A DNA stretch of 64,000 bases from Actinomycetota bacterium (GCA_020161315.1 JAIUOH010000003.1:47335-111334); one strand, 5' to 3'; positions 18,701 to 27,225 are shown, counted from the stretch's first letter. Program-made: numbers and translations. The notes: a model not told the origin generated them from the sequence alone.

Positions 18701-19352
18701 GGCCTTCTTCGGGGACGAGAAGCAGCCGGGCGCTCAGCGCAAGATTTACGACGAGGCAACCGAACTGCTCGCCGACAACGCGAACAACCTGAACTACCTT
18801 CCCTCCGGCAGCAACCAGGAAGTGGCGCAGCTCCTCGCCGACACACACGCCTTCCGCGGTAACCGGATGACCAAGCTCAAGGCCGCCACCGTCGAACTCC
18901 AAGCCCGCATCGACGAGACGCTCGCGGCAAACCGCGACGGTGCACTCCTAGAGATCGACTCCCGATGGGCACCACTCCAGACCAGCACGATCTATCTGGA
19001 AGCAACCGACGAGGCGCAGCACAGTGTGAGTCAGAAGGTCAGCTCGATCTTGGACCGGATCGGACGAGAGAGCCAGATCGCTGTTGTCCGCGAGATCGCG
19101 AACACCTTCGAAGAGCGCACGTACCCAACAATCCTCGACCAGCTCGCCGTCTCTCCCCGCAACACCGACGCGGAGGGTGGCGGTGAGCCCGCCCCAGCAC
19201 AGGCCAAGAAGCAGACTGTCTCAGTCAAGAACATCAACGCTCAAGGAGTCCACGGTGTGCTGGAGACCGAGGAGGACGTCGATCGCTATCTCGACGCGCT
19301 GCGCATGGCTCTGATACAGGCCCTCAACGACGACAAGCGCATCGCGCTGTAG
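15792..19352 (+). CDS. brxC: BrxC (PglY-like P-loop ATPase), BREX type 1
   Basis: 1186 residues, normal size. Starts IFAKDVQRPIEGVIKADD, with Walker A GFFGSGKSHLLK at about residues 66-77; a Walker B-like segment is YRLNFFVDEVGQF. A long helical C-terminal half follows. BrxC is the large ATPase thought to couple recognition to modification and exclusion. GTG at 15792 overlaps the brxB stop; ATG at 15801 is possible. No lesions visible. Confidence 0.95.
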   Translation: MTVMQLTEIFAKDVQRPIEGVIKADDVAHLGTEVDEYVLTNEAAKGLELLLEAYTDYTNANGVWISGFFGSGKSHLLKMLAHLLGDVEGDDFPREPVSESFRAKATDAFLPPLLDKADRIPARSLLFNIDQKATLISKDQTDALLRVFVKVFDESRGYYGDQGHIARFERQLDDEGQLDAFKDAFLAVSGRDWVERRPSFGLPTVRGQVNEAYAQINGLDATTAPDILKTYQDTYSVSIEDFADEVRAWLDKQPAGYRLNFFVDEVGQFIGSNTHLMLNLQTIAESLNTKCGGRAWVFVTSQEDMDKVVGDRTKQQGNDFSKIQARFKTRVKLTSADVEEVIRKRLLEKNDKGTQVLDAVYAQESANFKTLFDFVDGAKTYRNFTDEAHFVGTYPFVSYQFPLFQAAIEGISDHNVFEGRNSSVGERSMLGVVQQVAKDIGNVEVGSLATFDAMFAGIRASLKSAAQRSIDRAERDLPDSGSPVTKLAVRLLKALFLVKYVESFHATPRNLTVLVYDRFGLDLPALSKQVQEALTLLETQTYVQRNGNVYEYLTNEEQVIEEEIKNVEIDSSEVSTRLNKILSGDVVKTSKLRYAKNGQDFPFGYKLDDQAFGQQRELSLHFITPEYPYGPEEIRMHSAGKDELRVVLAPDDRLLADLRLLIKTEKYTKRKQTSSLSPVEEQILRAKATQNAQREKELVERIRRAAGRADLVINAADVTVASQDAVTRITDGFQDLIARTYTQLSLLDGRIYSEQQIAGFANPDQPTLLDGTAINDASIHALAAPADEVLSYLLQRDRLGEQVTVKKIVEHFQAKPYGWDLASIECVTAWLVGTSKITLTVDSNILKRSEVASALRNTQKHSHTVVAPQKTFDQRKIAALRAFCTDFFDEPAVPKDPLELARHTSERLRAKCEELKARVSGSKYPFVIQLEAPIVLLESVVGKPDDWYLTDFAIADDLLDVKSDLIDPIQAFFGDEKQPGAQRKIYDEATELLADNANNLNYLPSGSNQEVAQLLADTHAFRGNRMTKLKAATVELQARIDETLAANRDGALLEIDSRWAPLQTSTIYLEATDEAQHSVSQKVSSILDRIGRESQIAVVREIANTFEERTYPTILDQLAVSPRNTDAEGGGEPAPAQAKKQTVSVKNINAQGVHGVLETEEDVDRYLDALRMALIQALNDDKRIAL

Positions 19353-19364
19353 GAGACAACACGC

Positions 19365-22040
19365 ATGGAAACCTCACCGCTGAAGAGCTTCGGCACGTGG
19401 GCCAGACGCGAGCTCATCACTCAGGTCAGCGCCCGACTGACCGCCGTTCTCGCACCAGCATCGCCGGAGCGAGTCGAGAACCAGCGCGCCGTGACCATGC
19501 TCGAACGCGACATCGCTGCCGGCGGCGGCGGAGCCAAAGGCAAGGATGCTGTGGCCGACAAAGTCGCCTACACCTGGTTCAACCGCATCATCGCCCTCCG
19601 CTTCATGGACGCCAACGGGTACACAAGTGCTGGCGTGGTCTCGCCAGCCCACGGCCAGCAGACCGGACAGCCAGAGATACTCGCAGATGCCAAGCGTGGC
19701 AGCATCGACCCCGCTGTTGTCAGCAACAAGCGCACACTCGATGCCATCACTGAACTCCTCGACGGAACCCGCCCCAGTGCAGACGCCCAGGGTGAGGCCT
19801 ACACCCTGCTACTCGCCGAGTACTGCCGCTACTGGAACCGCTCAATGCCGTTTATGTTCGAGCGTGAGGGTGACTACACTGAACTCCTCATCCCCGCCAA
19901 CCTGCTCGCTGACGACTCCGTCCTCAGCCGCTCTGTCCAGCTGCTCACTGAGGATGTGTGCCAGAACGTCGAGGTCATCGGTTGGCTCTATCAGTTCTAC
20001 ATCTCCGAGCGGAAAGACGAAGTCTTCGCCGGATTCAAGAAGAATAAGAAGGCCGGCGCCGATGAGATCCCCGCCGCTACCCAGCTCTTCACCCCGCACT
20101 GGATCGTCCGCTACCTTGTTGAGAACTCCATCGGTCGTCTTTGGATGCTCAACCATCCGTTGTCTCGCCTCGCCGAGCAGATGGACTACTACATCGAGCC
20201 GGTCGATGAAGAATCCGACTTCCTCAAGGTCGCCAGTCCTAAGGAACTCACTGTCATCGACCCGGCCTGCGGCTCGGGCCACATGCTTACCTACGCCTTC
20301 GATCTTCTCTACGCGATCTACGAGGAAGAAGGCTATGCACCGTCAGAGATCCCGAGCTTGATTCTCACCCATAATCTGCACGGCACCGAGATCGATCCGC
20401 GTGCCGGTGCTCTCGCCGCGTTCGCTTTGACTATGAAAGCGGCTGCTAAACGCAAGCTGTTCTTGAAGGTGCCTGTAGAGCCGAGAGTCTCCGTGATCGC
20501 ACCGATTTCATTCAGCCAGGAGGAACTGGACGACCTCTGGACTTTTTGGGGTGGAGAAGATGCCAGCGACCCGCGATTGTCTGTCGAAGCGAAACGCCAC
20601 TACGAACATGAGCGGTTGGGTTTCGACTGCTATTGGAGAACATTCGAGCACGCTGACACGTTTGGGTCCTTAATTCAGCCGAACCAGGAGATGACCGAAG
20701 CCGCCGTTGAGATGTTCACCGCCACGAATTTGGGCAATGACTCCATCTGGACTCAGGCAACAGTCGCAAAGGCTCGAAGAGTGGTACAACAAGCAGTGCC
20801 TTTGCAGCGAGACTATGCAGTCGTAGTCGCGAACCCGCCGTACATGGGCAGCAAGCAGATGAACGCCCTGCTTTCACAGTTCATGAAGGACGAGTACCCC
20901 AATTCCAAGTCCGACCTGTTCGCTGCCTTCATCGAACGCTGCACCAACCTCGCCGGGGCGCGAGGAACCGTAGCAATGATCACTATGCAATCCTGGATGT
21001 TTCTCAGCTCGTATGAGAGACTCCGCGCGTCGCTTCTTACCAAGCAGCGCATCACCTCGATGCTGCATCTCGGTGCTCGAGCTTTCGACTCGGTCGGGGG
21101 CGAAGTCGTCTCCTCCACCGCCTTCGTCTTGGTGAACATGTCGCCAGAGGGACTCGGTGCTACCAGCAAGCTCGGTGGTACCTTCATCCGCCTCGTCGAT
21201 GGAACCTCCGAGGCCGAGAAGCTGGCCGCGCTGAGCACTGCCCTTAAGGTGCGGACCAAGGAAGCGGGCCTCCATTTCGCGTCGGACACAGACTTCGCGG
21301 CGATCCCTGGCTCGCCGATCGTCTACTGGCTCAGTGAAAAGATGCGGGCGGCGTTCAAGACGGGAAGGCCGCTTGGCGACATCGCCGAGCCAAACCAAGG
21401 GCTAATCACGGCCGATAACGACCGGTTCCTGAGACAGTGGTGGGAAGTCTCACGGAATCGCACCGGACTGAGTTGCCAGGCCAGGGCGGAGGCCTCTGAG
21501 ACGCGCCGACGTTGGTTCCCCTACAACAAGGGTGGCGACTTCCGTCGGTGGTATGGCAACCAGGAGTACGTCGTGAACTGGGAGCGTGACGGTGCTGAGA
21601 TCAAGGCGTTTGGGACCGATGACGGAGGTAGGGCACGCTCTCGACCCCAGAACGTCGACTACTATTTCAAACCAACGGTCTCGTGGTCCGACATATCATC
21701 AGGAGCGCCCTCCTTCCGGAGGTTCCCCTTGGGATTCATCCATGGCAACAAGGGCAACTCCGTCTTCGGGTCAGACATGCTCCTCGACCGCCTTCTGGGG
21801 GTAATGAATGCCCCATGTGTAACGATGATCCTGGAGGCACTTACTCCCACGATGACGGCTTCGGTCGGCGACGTCGCCAAGACTCCTATCCCCGGCGCGC
21901 TGGCAGACCTGCCGACTTCAGGTATCGAAGCGCTGGTGGCGACGGCGCAGTCCGACTGGGATGACTCCGAAGCATCGTGGAACTTCAGTTCGAGTCCACT
22001 CGTGGCGGCCGCTCAGATGTCGCGCTCTGGAACGTCCTGA
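19365..22040 (+). CDS. pglX: PglX, N-terminal methyltransferase plus current recognition segment (C-terminal third missing)
   Basis: BREX adenine-N6 methyltransferase, here 891 residues against about 1200 normally. SAM-binding motif DPACGSGH begins at residue 299 and catalytic NPPY is at 490-493. The segment after QFMKDEYP (from 505) is the variable recognition part. It stops 48 bp beyond DWDDSEASWNF, where related proteins run on into the C-terminal domain; that domain is encoded separately at 24680-25675. A 25-bp inverted repeat lies just after NPPY (20875-20899) and a 69-bp one further in (21291-21359), both mirrored in the inverted cassette downstream. I infer that this is one of several switchable forms. 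Confidence 0.9.
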   Translation: METSPLKSFGTWARRELITQVSARLTAVLAPASPERVENQRAVTMLERDIAAGGGGAKGKDAVADKVAYTWFNRIIALRFMDANGYTSAGVVSPAHGQQTGQPEILADAKRGSIDPAVVSNKRTLDAITELLDGTRPSADAQGEAYTLLLAEYCRYWNRSMPFMFEREGDYTELLIPANLLADDSVLSRSVQLLTEDVCQNVEVIGWLYQFYISERKDEVFAGFKKNKKAGADEIPAATQLFTPHWIVRYLVENSIGRLWMLNHPLSRLAEQMDYYIEPVDEESDFLKVASPKELTVIDPACGSGHMLTYAFDLLYAIYEEEGYAPSEIPSLILTHNLHGTEIDPRAGALAAFALTMKAAAKRKLFLKVPVEPRVSVIAPISFSQEELDDLWTFWGGEDASDPRLSVEAKRHYEHERLGFDCYWRTFEHADTFGSLIQPNQEMTEAAVEMFTATNLGNDSIWTQATVAKARRVVQQAVPLQRDYAVVVANPPYMGSKQMNALLSQFMKDEYPNSKSDLFAAFIERCTNLAGARGTVAMITMQSWMFLSSYERLRASLLTKQRITSMLHLGARAFDSVGGEVVSSTAFVLVNMSPEGLGATSKLGGTFIRLVDGTSEAEKLAALSTALKVRTKEAGLHFASDTDFAAIPGSPIVYWLSEKMRAAFKTGRPLGDIAEPNQGLITADNDRFLRQWWEVSRNRTGLSCQARAEASETRRRWFPYNKGGDFRRWYGNQEYVVNWERDGAEIKAFGTDDGGRARSRPQNVDYYFKPTVSWSDISSGAPSFRRFPLGFIHGNKGNSVFGSDMLLDRLLGVMNAPCVTMILEALTPTMTASVGDVAKTPIPGALADLPTSGIEALVATAQSDWDDSEASWNFSSSPLVAAAQMSRSGTS
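20875..20899 (+). repeat. inverted repeat IR1, active copy
   Basis: 25 bp encoding the end of a Ser codon plus QFMKDEYP, identical in inverted orientation to 23066-23090. It marks the border between constant methyltransferase core and variable segment. Confidence 0.9.
21291..21359 (+). repeat. inverted repeat IR2, active copy
   Basis: 69 bp encoding DFAAIPGSPIVYWLSEKMRA and the next three residues; 68 of 69 bases match the inverted copy at 22642-22710, while sequence on both sides is diverged. Confidence 0.9.
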
Positions 22041-22641
22041 TCAGAGGGTTCTTGGTGAAGCTCCAGGCTGTCTCAAACGAGTTCCAGTCGTCACGCGAGA
22101 CAGAGACCATGCGGTCGACCCCATGCGAGATCTCATGTGACCCGACTGGTTCAGGGGGCATAGGAAGCGCTCTGACGTCACGCAACTGGAGATGAAATGT
22201 CGAGTTCAGGATCCGGAACACGTCAGTGGCGAATGCCGAATTCAGGATGCCTAGAACGCTGCTGTAGTCGTTTGAGTAGGCGAGATAAGCAACGGGGCCC
22301 GACATGTCAAAGGTTCCCCCGGCGGGCATCCAGCGAAAACTTGAGCCGCCCGAGGTGATGTCCGTCCACGTGATTCCTGGCAAGTACCAGAACTGGGGGT
22401 CTGTTATTCGGCATGCAGCATTTAGCCGGTAGTGGCTTCGCGCGGCCTCGGACCAGTCGACGAGGTGGTCAATGTTTCCGAACCATCTTCGAAATGGACC
22501 TCCCTTTGCGTAGGGAATCCAGCGTGCCTGGTGCCCAGCCAGTGACCTTGATACCTCCCAGCCATACCGGAGGTAGCGGTCGTTGTCAGCCGTCTTGTGC
22601 TGTCCCTCGGTGATAACTAGGGAGTCCAGTCGATCGGAGAC

Positions 22642-22710
22642 CTTGAACGCAGCCCGCATCTTTTCACTGAGCCAGTAGACGATCGGCGAGCCAGGGATCG
22701 CCGCGAAGTC
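22642..22710 (-). repeat. inverted repeat IR2, silent copy
   Basis: 69 bp, 68/69 identical to 21291-21359 in opposite orientation. Confidence 0.9.
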
Positions 22711-23065
22711 AGACTGTGCTATCTCGAAGCGGTTGTAATCGCGGTCAAGGAAAAGTGCCTCGATGGTGGCCACGGAGCGGACGTCAACATGTTGCTCGAA
22801 CAGACGCCGGTAGACGGCCCGGCCACCGTCACCCTTGGCGTTGGCCACGACGAACGCGACTGAGCCGAAGTCCGACCCGAAGACACCTCGCCCCAGGTGA
22901 ACCATCGAGGCGATCCGCTGGGTCAGCAGAAGGTCGTGGCGCATGTTTTCGAACGACTTGAGCGACATCCATGACGGGAGGTTGATCATTCCCCACGTCC
23001 CACCGGGCTTCGTCAGAACCTCGGCCTTGAGCATGAACGCCGTCATGAGGTCGGCCTTGCCGGTC

Positions 23066-23090
23066 GGGTACTCGTCCTTCATGAACTGTG
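23066..23090 (-). repeat. inverted repeat IR1, silent copy
   Basis: 25 bp, identical to 20875-20899 in opposite orientation. Confidence 0.9.
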
Positions 23091-23204
23091 TTGTGGTCGT
23101 TGACAGTCGTCGGCGGTGTGAGCGTACAGGGCCTTCCATCGGCTGATGCGTGGGCACCGTAGATGTTGAGGTTTCTTTCTCCTGCTTCCGGCAGCCCAAG
23201 GCAG

Positions 23205-23338
23205 ATGGCTACCCCAATGGCTACCCGTGTGAACCTAACGAATGGCTTGATTGTTGCCCTGAACAGCGCTCGGCAGTGTGTGGAAGGCAACGGCGCAACG
23301 ACACTGGGAACGGCTGAAGGCTATCCCGATGGCTACCC
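23205..23338 (+). repeat. paired 12-bp direct repeats upstream of the recombinase
   Basis: ATGGCTACCC occurs at 23205-23214, 23217-23226 and 23329-23338. A variant (GGCTATCCC, 23319-23327) precedes the last one, so there are two tandem pairs with 12-bp period about 112 bp apart. They are candidate recombinase arm-binding sites. Otherwise 23091-23387 holds no gene. Confidence 0.55.
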
Positions 23339-23387
23339 ATGCGGTCACATGCCGATTGTGTGACTCCCGATAGTGTGATCTGGAACG

Positions 23388-24683
23388 ATGGTACAGAAAC
23401 AGCGCAGTAAAGGATCCGGGTCGATCTATCAGAACTCTCGCGGTCAGTGGGTAGCGGCGATCGAGGTCGGCTGGACAGAACGAGGTACGCGTCGTCGCCT
23501 CACGCTTAAAGCGCGGACGAAGGCTGAAGTCCGTGAGAGGCTCGCTGTGGCCCAGCGGCGGATTGTGTCGGAGGGGACGGTAACGTCGTTTGCCACCATC
23601 ACGATCAAACGGTGGGCTGGGCTTTGGCTCGCGCAACGACAGCAGAGCGTGCGGCCCGGCACTTACGTCTCTGATCGCTCAGCAGTCAACCGCTGGATCG
23701 TCCCGACGCTTGGTCATATCCGGCTCGATGCCTTGGCTCCTGCTGATGTGCGAAAAGTAGCATCAACGCAGGAAGCCGCCGGGTTGGCCCTCCCCACGAT
23801 GCAGCGTACTCATGCAGTGCTCGGCAAGATACTCGCAGACGCCGTCGCCGAGGGATACCAGGTTTCTCAGCGTGCCCGCGAAACAAGCGGGCCCGGTGTC
23901 GGTCCTTCTTCGCGGCAGGCGCTCAGCCCCGAGAATGCGATGCGGATCCTCGCTGCCATTGCAGAGCGCTCTGACGTCTCCCGTTGGGTGGCCGCGCTCG
24001 TGGCAGGGTTGCGCCCTGCTGAGGCGCTTGGCCTCACCTGGGACATGGTTGATCTGGACGCAGCGACCATGACTCTCGCGTGGCAGCTTAAGGCACTCCC
24101 GTACGTGGAACGACGAGACCCAACAAGCGGCTTTCGTGTGCCGCGGGGCTTCGAATCGCGACATCTCATTGGAGCCTACCACCTTGTCCGCCCGAAGACG
24201 CGTGCCGGAATCCGTGTCGTCCCGATCGTTCCGTGGCTCGCCGAGGCGCTCGCTGCCTGGCAGTCAGCTGCGCCGCCATCCTCCTACGACTTGGTATGGC
24301 CGCGTGACGATGGTGCCCCACGCTCGGCGGAATTTGACCGTGCGCAGTGGTACGAGATCGTTGACAACGCGGGCGTTGCCGTTGCACTTCCGGGCGGCGA
24401 AACACGCCGTCCGCTGCTCTACGAGGCGCGACATACTGCGGCGACCCTGCTGCTCGCCGGAGGTATCGACGACACGACGATCAAAGCGGTGCTCGGGCAC
24501 TCATCTGTGTTGAGCACACAGGCATATCTCCATACCGATCACACGCGGACCCGGGCGGCCCTCACAGCTTCAGCGGAGATGATTGGACTTGGCCGATATC
24601 CTGGGAGGAATACATTGGCTTCCTTGCCGCCTGCGCCCGGGGCGTCGGGGCTCGCGGGCGGCCGAACCCCGGCATCACAGTGA
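23388..24683 (+). CDS. tyrosine recombinase inside the BREX operon
   Basis: 431 residues. N-terminal arm-binding-like domain (GSGSIYQNSRGQWVAAIEVG), SAM-like core-binding domain (WAGLWLAQRQQSVRPGTY), catalytic domain with Arg in GLRPAEALGLTWDMVD, EARHTAATLLL, VLGHSS and the tyrosine in TQAYLHT. All catalytic positions appear intact, unlike the integrase at 10361. It lies next to the inverted pglX cassette and its stop overlaps the start of the PglX C-terminal gene by GTGA. Two roles are possible: inverting the pglX segments, or having once integrated a cassette-bearing element into pglX. Substrate sites are unproven. Confidence 0.88.
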   Translation: MVQKQRSKGSGSIYQNSRGQWVAAIEVGWTERGTRRRLTLKARTKAEVRERLAVAQRRIVSEGTVTSFATITIKRWAGLWLAQRQQSVRPGTYVSDRSAVNRWIVPTLGHIRLDALAPADVRKVASTQEAAGLALPTMQRTHAVLGKILADAVAEGYQVSQRARETSGPGVGPSSRQALSPENAMRILAAIAERSDVSRWVAALVAGLRPAEALGLTWDMVDLDAATMTLAWQLKALPYVERRDPTSGFRVPRGFESRHLIGAYHLVRPKTRAGIRVVPIVPWLAEALAAWQSAAPPSSYDLVWPRDDGAPRSAEFDRAQWYEIVDNAGVAVALPGGETRRPLLYEARHTAATLLLAGGIDDTTIKAVLGHSSVLSTQAYLHTDHTRTRAALTASAEMIGLGRYPGRNTLASLPPAPGASGLAGGRTPASQ

Positions 24684-25675
24684 GGCACCTAGTGAAGACG
24701 CTTGAGCAGACCGTTGCACAGCATCGCGACGAATGGAAAGTACGCTCGCTCGAACAGCAGCGACTGGAGATTGAGAACAACGAGGCCGTCGCGAGGCTGT
24801 ATGGGCTTGAAGACGAGATTCCTTCGGATGTGCCGCTTGAACGCGTGTCTTTGACGAACAACTCGGCCTTCCGCTGGCCGAACAAGACACCCGAAGAGCG
24901 CGACGCCCTGTTCGCCCAGTCAGCCATCGTCGACCTTGTCTCCTATGCCGTCGGCTGCATGTTTGGCCGCTATAGCCTCGACGAGCCAGGTCTCATCCTT
25001 GGCGACCAAGGGTCCACCCTCAACGACTACCTTGCCAAGGTGCCGCACCCGACGTACATGCCAGACAAGGACAACGTCATCCCGATCGTCGACGGCGACT
25101 GGTTCGACGACGACGTCGTCGAGCGGGTTCGCCTGTTTCTCCGCACGGTGTTTGGGGAACAGCACTTCGAGGAGAATCTGCGGTTCGTGAACAACGCCCT
25201 AGGCGTAAGGGACCTACGTGACTACTTCATCAAGACAACAGGGCGCGGTGCGGCGTCAAAGTTTTATGACGACCACGTCCAGCGGTACAAGAAGCGACCG
25301 ATCTACTGGCTGTTCTCCAGCCCGAAGGGATCATTCAATGCGCTGATCTACATGCACCGCTACACGCCGTCCACGGTCTCAACGGTGCTGAACGAGTACC
25401 TGCGCGAGTTCGAGTCGAAGCTGGAGGCGAATCTCCAGCACCAGGAGCGTCTCGCCGCCGGGGATGGTACGCCTCGCGAGAAGGCAGCGGCGCTGAAGGA
25501 AACCGAGCGTCTCCGCAACGTGCTGTTGGAACTCAGCGAGTACGAACATGACGTGCTGTACCCACTGGCGTCTCAGCAGGTCGCCATCGACCTCGATGAT
25601 GGAGTGAAGGTCAACTATCCGAAGTTCTATCCGGCCCTCAGGAAGATCGCAGGGTTGGAGGCTACCGATGACTGA
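24680..25675 (+). CDS. pglX: separate C-terminal third of PglX
   Basis: 331 residues matching the C-terminal region of canonical PglX: the linker EQQRLEIENNEAVARLYGLEDEIP, then GCMFGRYSLDEPGLI, KKRPIYWLFSSPKGSFNALIY (partly shown), TVSTVLNEYLREFESKL and the terminal VAIDLDDGVKVNYPKFYPAL. It has no SAM or NPPY motif, so it needs the upstream protein. 890 + 331 residues equals the size of an ordinary PglX. It starts with GTG overlapping the recombinase stop, so its translation should be coupled to the recombinase. Whether the two parts assemble is inferred. Confidence 0.88.
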   Translation: MRHLVKTLEQTVAQHRDEWKVRSLEQQRLEIENNEAVARLYGLEDEIPSDVPLERVSLTNNSAFRWPNKTPEERDALFAQSAIVDLVSYAVGCMFGRYSLDEPGLILGDQGSTLNDYLAKVPHPTYMPDKDNVIPIVDGDWFDDDVVERVRLFLRTVFGEQHFEENLRFVNNALGVRDLRDYFIKTTGRGAASKFYDDHVQRYKKRPIYWLFSSPKGSFNALIYMHRYTPSTVSTVLNEYLREFESKLEANLQHQERLAAGDGTPREKAAALKETERLRNVLLELSEYEHDVLYPLASQQVAIDLDDGVKVNYPKFYPALRKIAGLEATDD

Positions 25676-25760
25676 GACCGATTTCCCCTCGGTAGGCGAG
25701 GAGACTGTCGTCTCGCCGGGACGAGTTTCTGTGGAGGCTGCCTATGTCTGGCGAGTTTGA
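25668..25760 (+). CDS. possible 30-codon coupling ORF
   Basis: ATG overlaps the preceding stop as ATGA and the frame ends inside the next gene's start. It may only carry ribosomes to the AlbA_2 gene. No family resemblance; weak. Confidence 0.2.
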   Translation: MTETDFPSVGEETVVSPGRVSVEAAYVWRV

Positions 25761-27225
25761 GCTGGACGAGCACGGCCGAGTGCGCGCGCGTGAAGGGAAG
25801 ACGCTGGAGTTTAAGCGTGACCTGTCCTCTCCCACGAAGCCATTGCGCACGATTGTCGCGTTCGCGAACTCCGCTGGTGGCCGTCTGGTCATCGGTGTAG
25901 ACGATGACGGCACGGTGGTCGGCGTGGCTGACCCCCTCGCTGAGGAGGAACGCATCACCAGCCTGATCGCGGATCGCATCTCGCCGCAGCTGGTTCCGGC
26001 CGTCGATCTCGTGACCGTTAGCGAAGCGACGATCCTCGTGGTGGATGTGCCGCTGAGCACCCGCCGTCCGCACTTCATGACCGGTCAGGGCGCGGAGCAC
26101 GGAATCTATGTTCGTCTGGGGTCGACGACGCGCCAAGCCGACCCCGCCCTGGTGTCAGAGCTTGAACGCAACGCGCGCGGCGTGGCATTCGAAGACCTGC
26201 CTGAGCCACTAGCCTCGCTGGATGATCTCGACCTGCAGGCGTTGTCGGAGCTGCGCGGGCGCAGAACCGATGTCGATGATCTCGTCGCGCTGGGGCTCGC
26301 CGTCAAGCAGGGAGGCGAGATCGTCCCGACGTATGCAGGCCTTCTCGCCGCGTGCCCCGAGCCCACCCGTTTCCTGCCCTCCGCATGGGTGCAGTGCGGC
26401 CGGTTGCGTGGTGCCAGCGGGACCGACATCTTCGATCAGACCGAGATTCACTGCTCGATGCCGCTCGCCGTGGATCGGGTCATGGAGTTCCTCCTGAAGC
26501 ACGCCTACAAGTCCGCGGTGTTCGGCGAGGTGCGTCGGCGGGATGCTTACTCGATCCCGGTTGAGGCGATCCGCGAGGTTGTCGTTAACGCTCTGGTGCA
26601 TGCCAGCTATGCCGAATGCGGGACACCCATCCGGGTCGCGTTCTACGACGATCGCATCCAGGTCGACAGCCCGGGCCTGCTCCTGCCGGGGATGACGGTG
26701 GAGTCGATGCGGCGCGCTTCTCGGCTGCGGAACCCTTCGCTCGCGCGCATCTTCCGTGAGGCCGGGATCATGGAGCAGTGGGGTACCGGTGTCCAGCGCG
26801 TCTACGACCAGATCGCTGCGGCGGGTCTTCCCGAGCCGGACGTCGAAGAGGTCATGGATCGGCTCCGGTTCACGATCTACGTGCCGTCCCATGCCCCGGA
26901 CGCGGGCCTTGGTGCCGGCGCTAAGCACCAAGATAAGGCACTAAGGCACCAAGATGAGGCACCAAGTCGGCCGGCAGCCCGCCTTTCGTCCACCGAGGTT
27001 GTAGTTCTTCGCCATGTCCGAGTCGATCCGGCGAGCCGCGCGGATCTCATGGCGGCGCTGGGCATCACCAACCAGACCCGCGCGTTCCGTCGACACATCG
27101 AGCCACTCCTTGACTCAGGGTTACTAGAGCGCACACTCCCTGACAAACCCACGAGTCGAGACCAGCGCTATCGGATCACGGAGCTCGGTCTCGCCGCGCT
27201 AGCTGGGCAGGAGGACGCCGAATGA
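25744..27225 (+). CDS. AlbA_2/Schlafen-type, RecG-like ATP-binding regulator
   Basis: 493 residues. N-terminal AlbA_2 domain (GKTLEFKRDLSSP, IVAFANSAGGRLVIGVDDDG, GIYVRLGSTTRQAD), a middle GHKL-like ATPase part (AIREVVVNALVHASY, YDDRIQVDSPGLLLPG, AGIMEQWGTGVQRVYDQI), then a winged-helix C-terminus (LRHVRVDPASRADLMAALGI). A short DNA repeat encodes the linker KHQDKALRHQDEAPS. Such proteins accompany some BREX and other defence operons as accessory or regulatory genes. It overlaps pglZ (ATGA), so it is a true operon member. Specific role unknown. Confidence 0.85.
   Translation: MSGEFELDEHGRVRAREGKTLEFKRDLSSPTKPLRTIVAFANSAGGRLVIGVDDDGTVVGVADPLAEEERITSLIADRISPQLVPAVDLVTVSEATILVVDVPLSTRRPHFMTGQGAEHGIYVRLGSTTRQADPALVSELERNARGVAFEDLPEPLASLDDLDLQALSELRGRRTDVDDLVALGLAVKQGGEIVPTYAGLLAACPEPTRFLPSAWVQCGRLRGASGTDIFDQTEIHCSMPLAVDRVMEFLLKHAYKSAVFGEVRRRDAYSIPVEAIREVVVNALVHASYAECGTPIRVAFYDDRIQVDSPGLLLPGMTVESMRRASRLRNPSLARIFREAGIMEQWGTGVQRVYDQIAAAGLPEPDVEEVMDRLRFTIYVPSHAPDAGLGAGAKHQDKALRHQDEAPSRPAARLSSTEVVVLRHVRVDPASRADLMAALGITNQTRAFRRHIEPLLDSGLLERTLPDKPTSRDQRYRITELGLAALAGQEDAE

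Larger units (their letters stand above)
21985..23090 (-). pseudogene. inverted alternative recognition cassette of pglX (silent)
   Basis: Minus-strand frame, open from IR1 (QFMKDEYP) through a diverged segment (KPGGTWGMINLPSWMSL), IR2, and a distal variable segment (ITWTDITSGGSSFRWMP) to a stop at 21985. It has no start codon context, no SAM motif and no NPPY, so it is not a stand-alone enzyme. It is a spare 3' part of pglX, about 366 residues. Its 3' end overlaps the active copy tail to tail by 56 bp. Inversion at IR1 would give a PglX with a different recognition segment, inversion at IR2 a chimera. Function inferred from layout. Confidence 0.88.

Noticed and set aside
21985-23199. Minus-strand frame as a separate gene starting at 23199
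   Set aside because: Its first ~36 codons beyond IR1 are unrelated filler, and it has no methyltransferase motifs; it is a spare 3' cassette of pglX.
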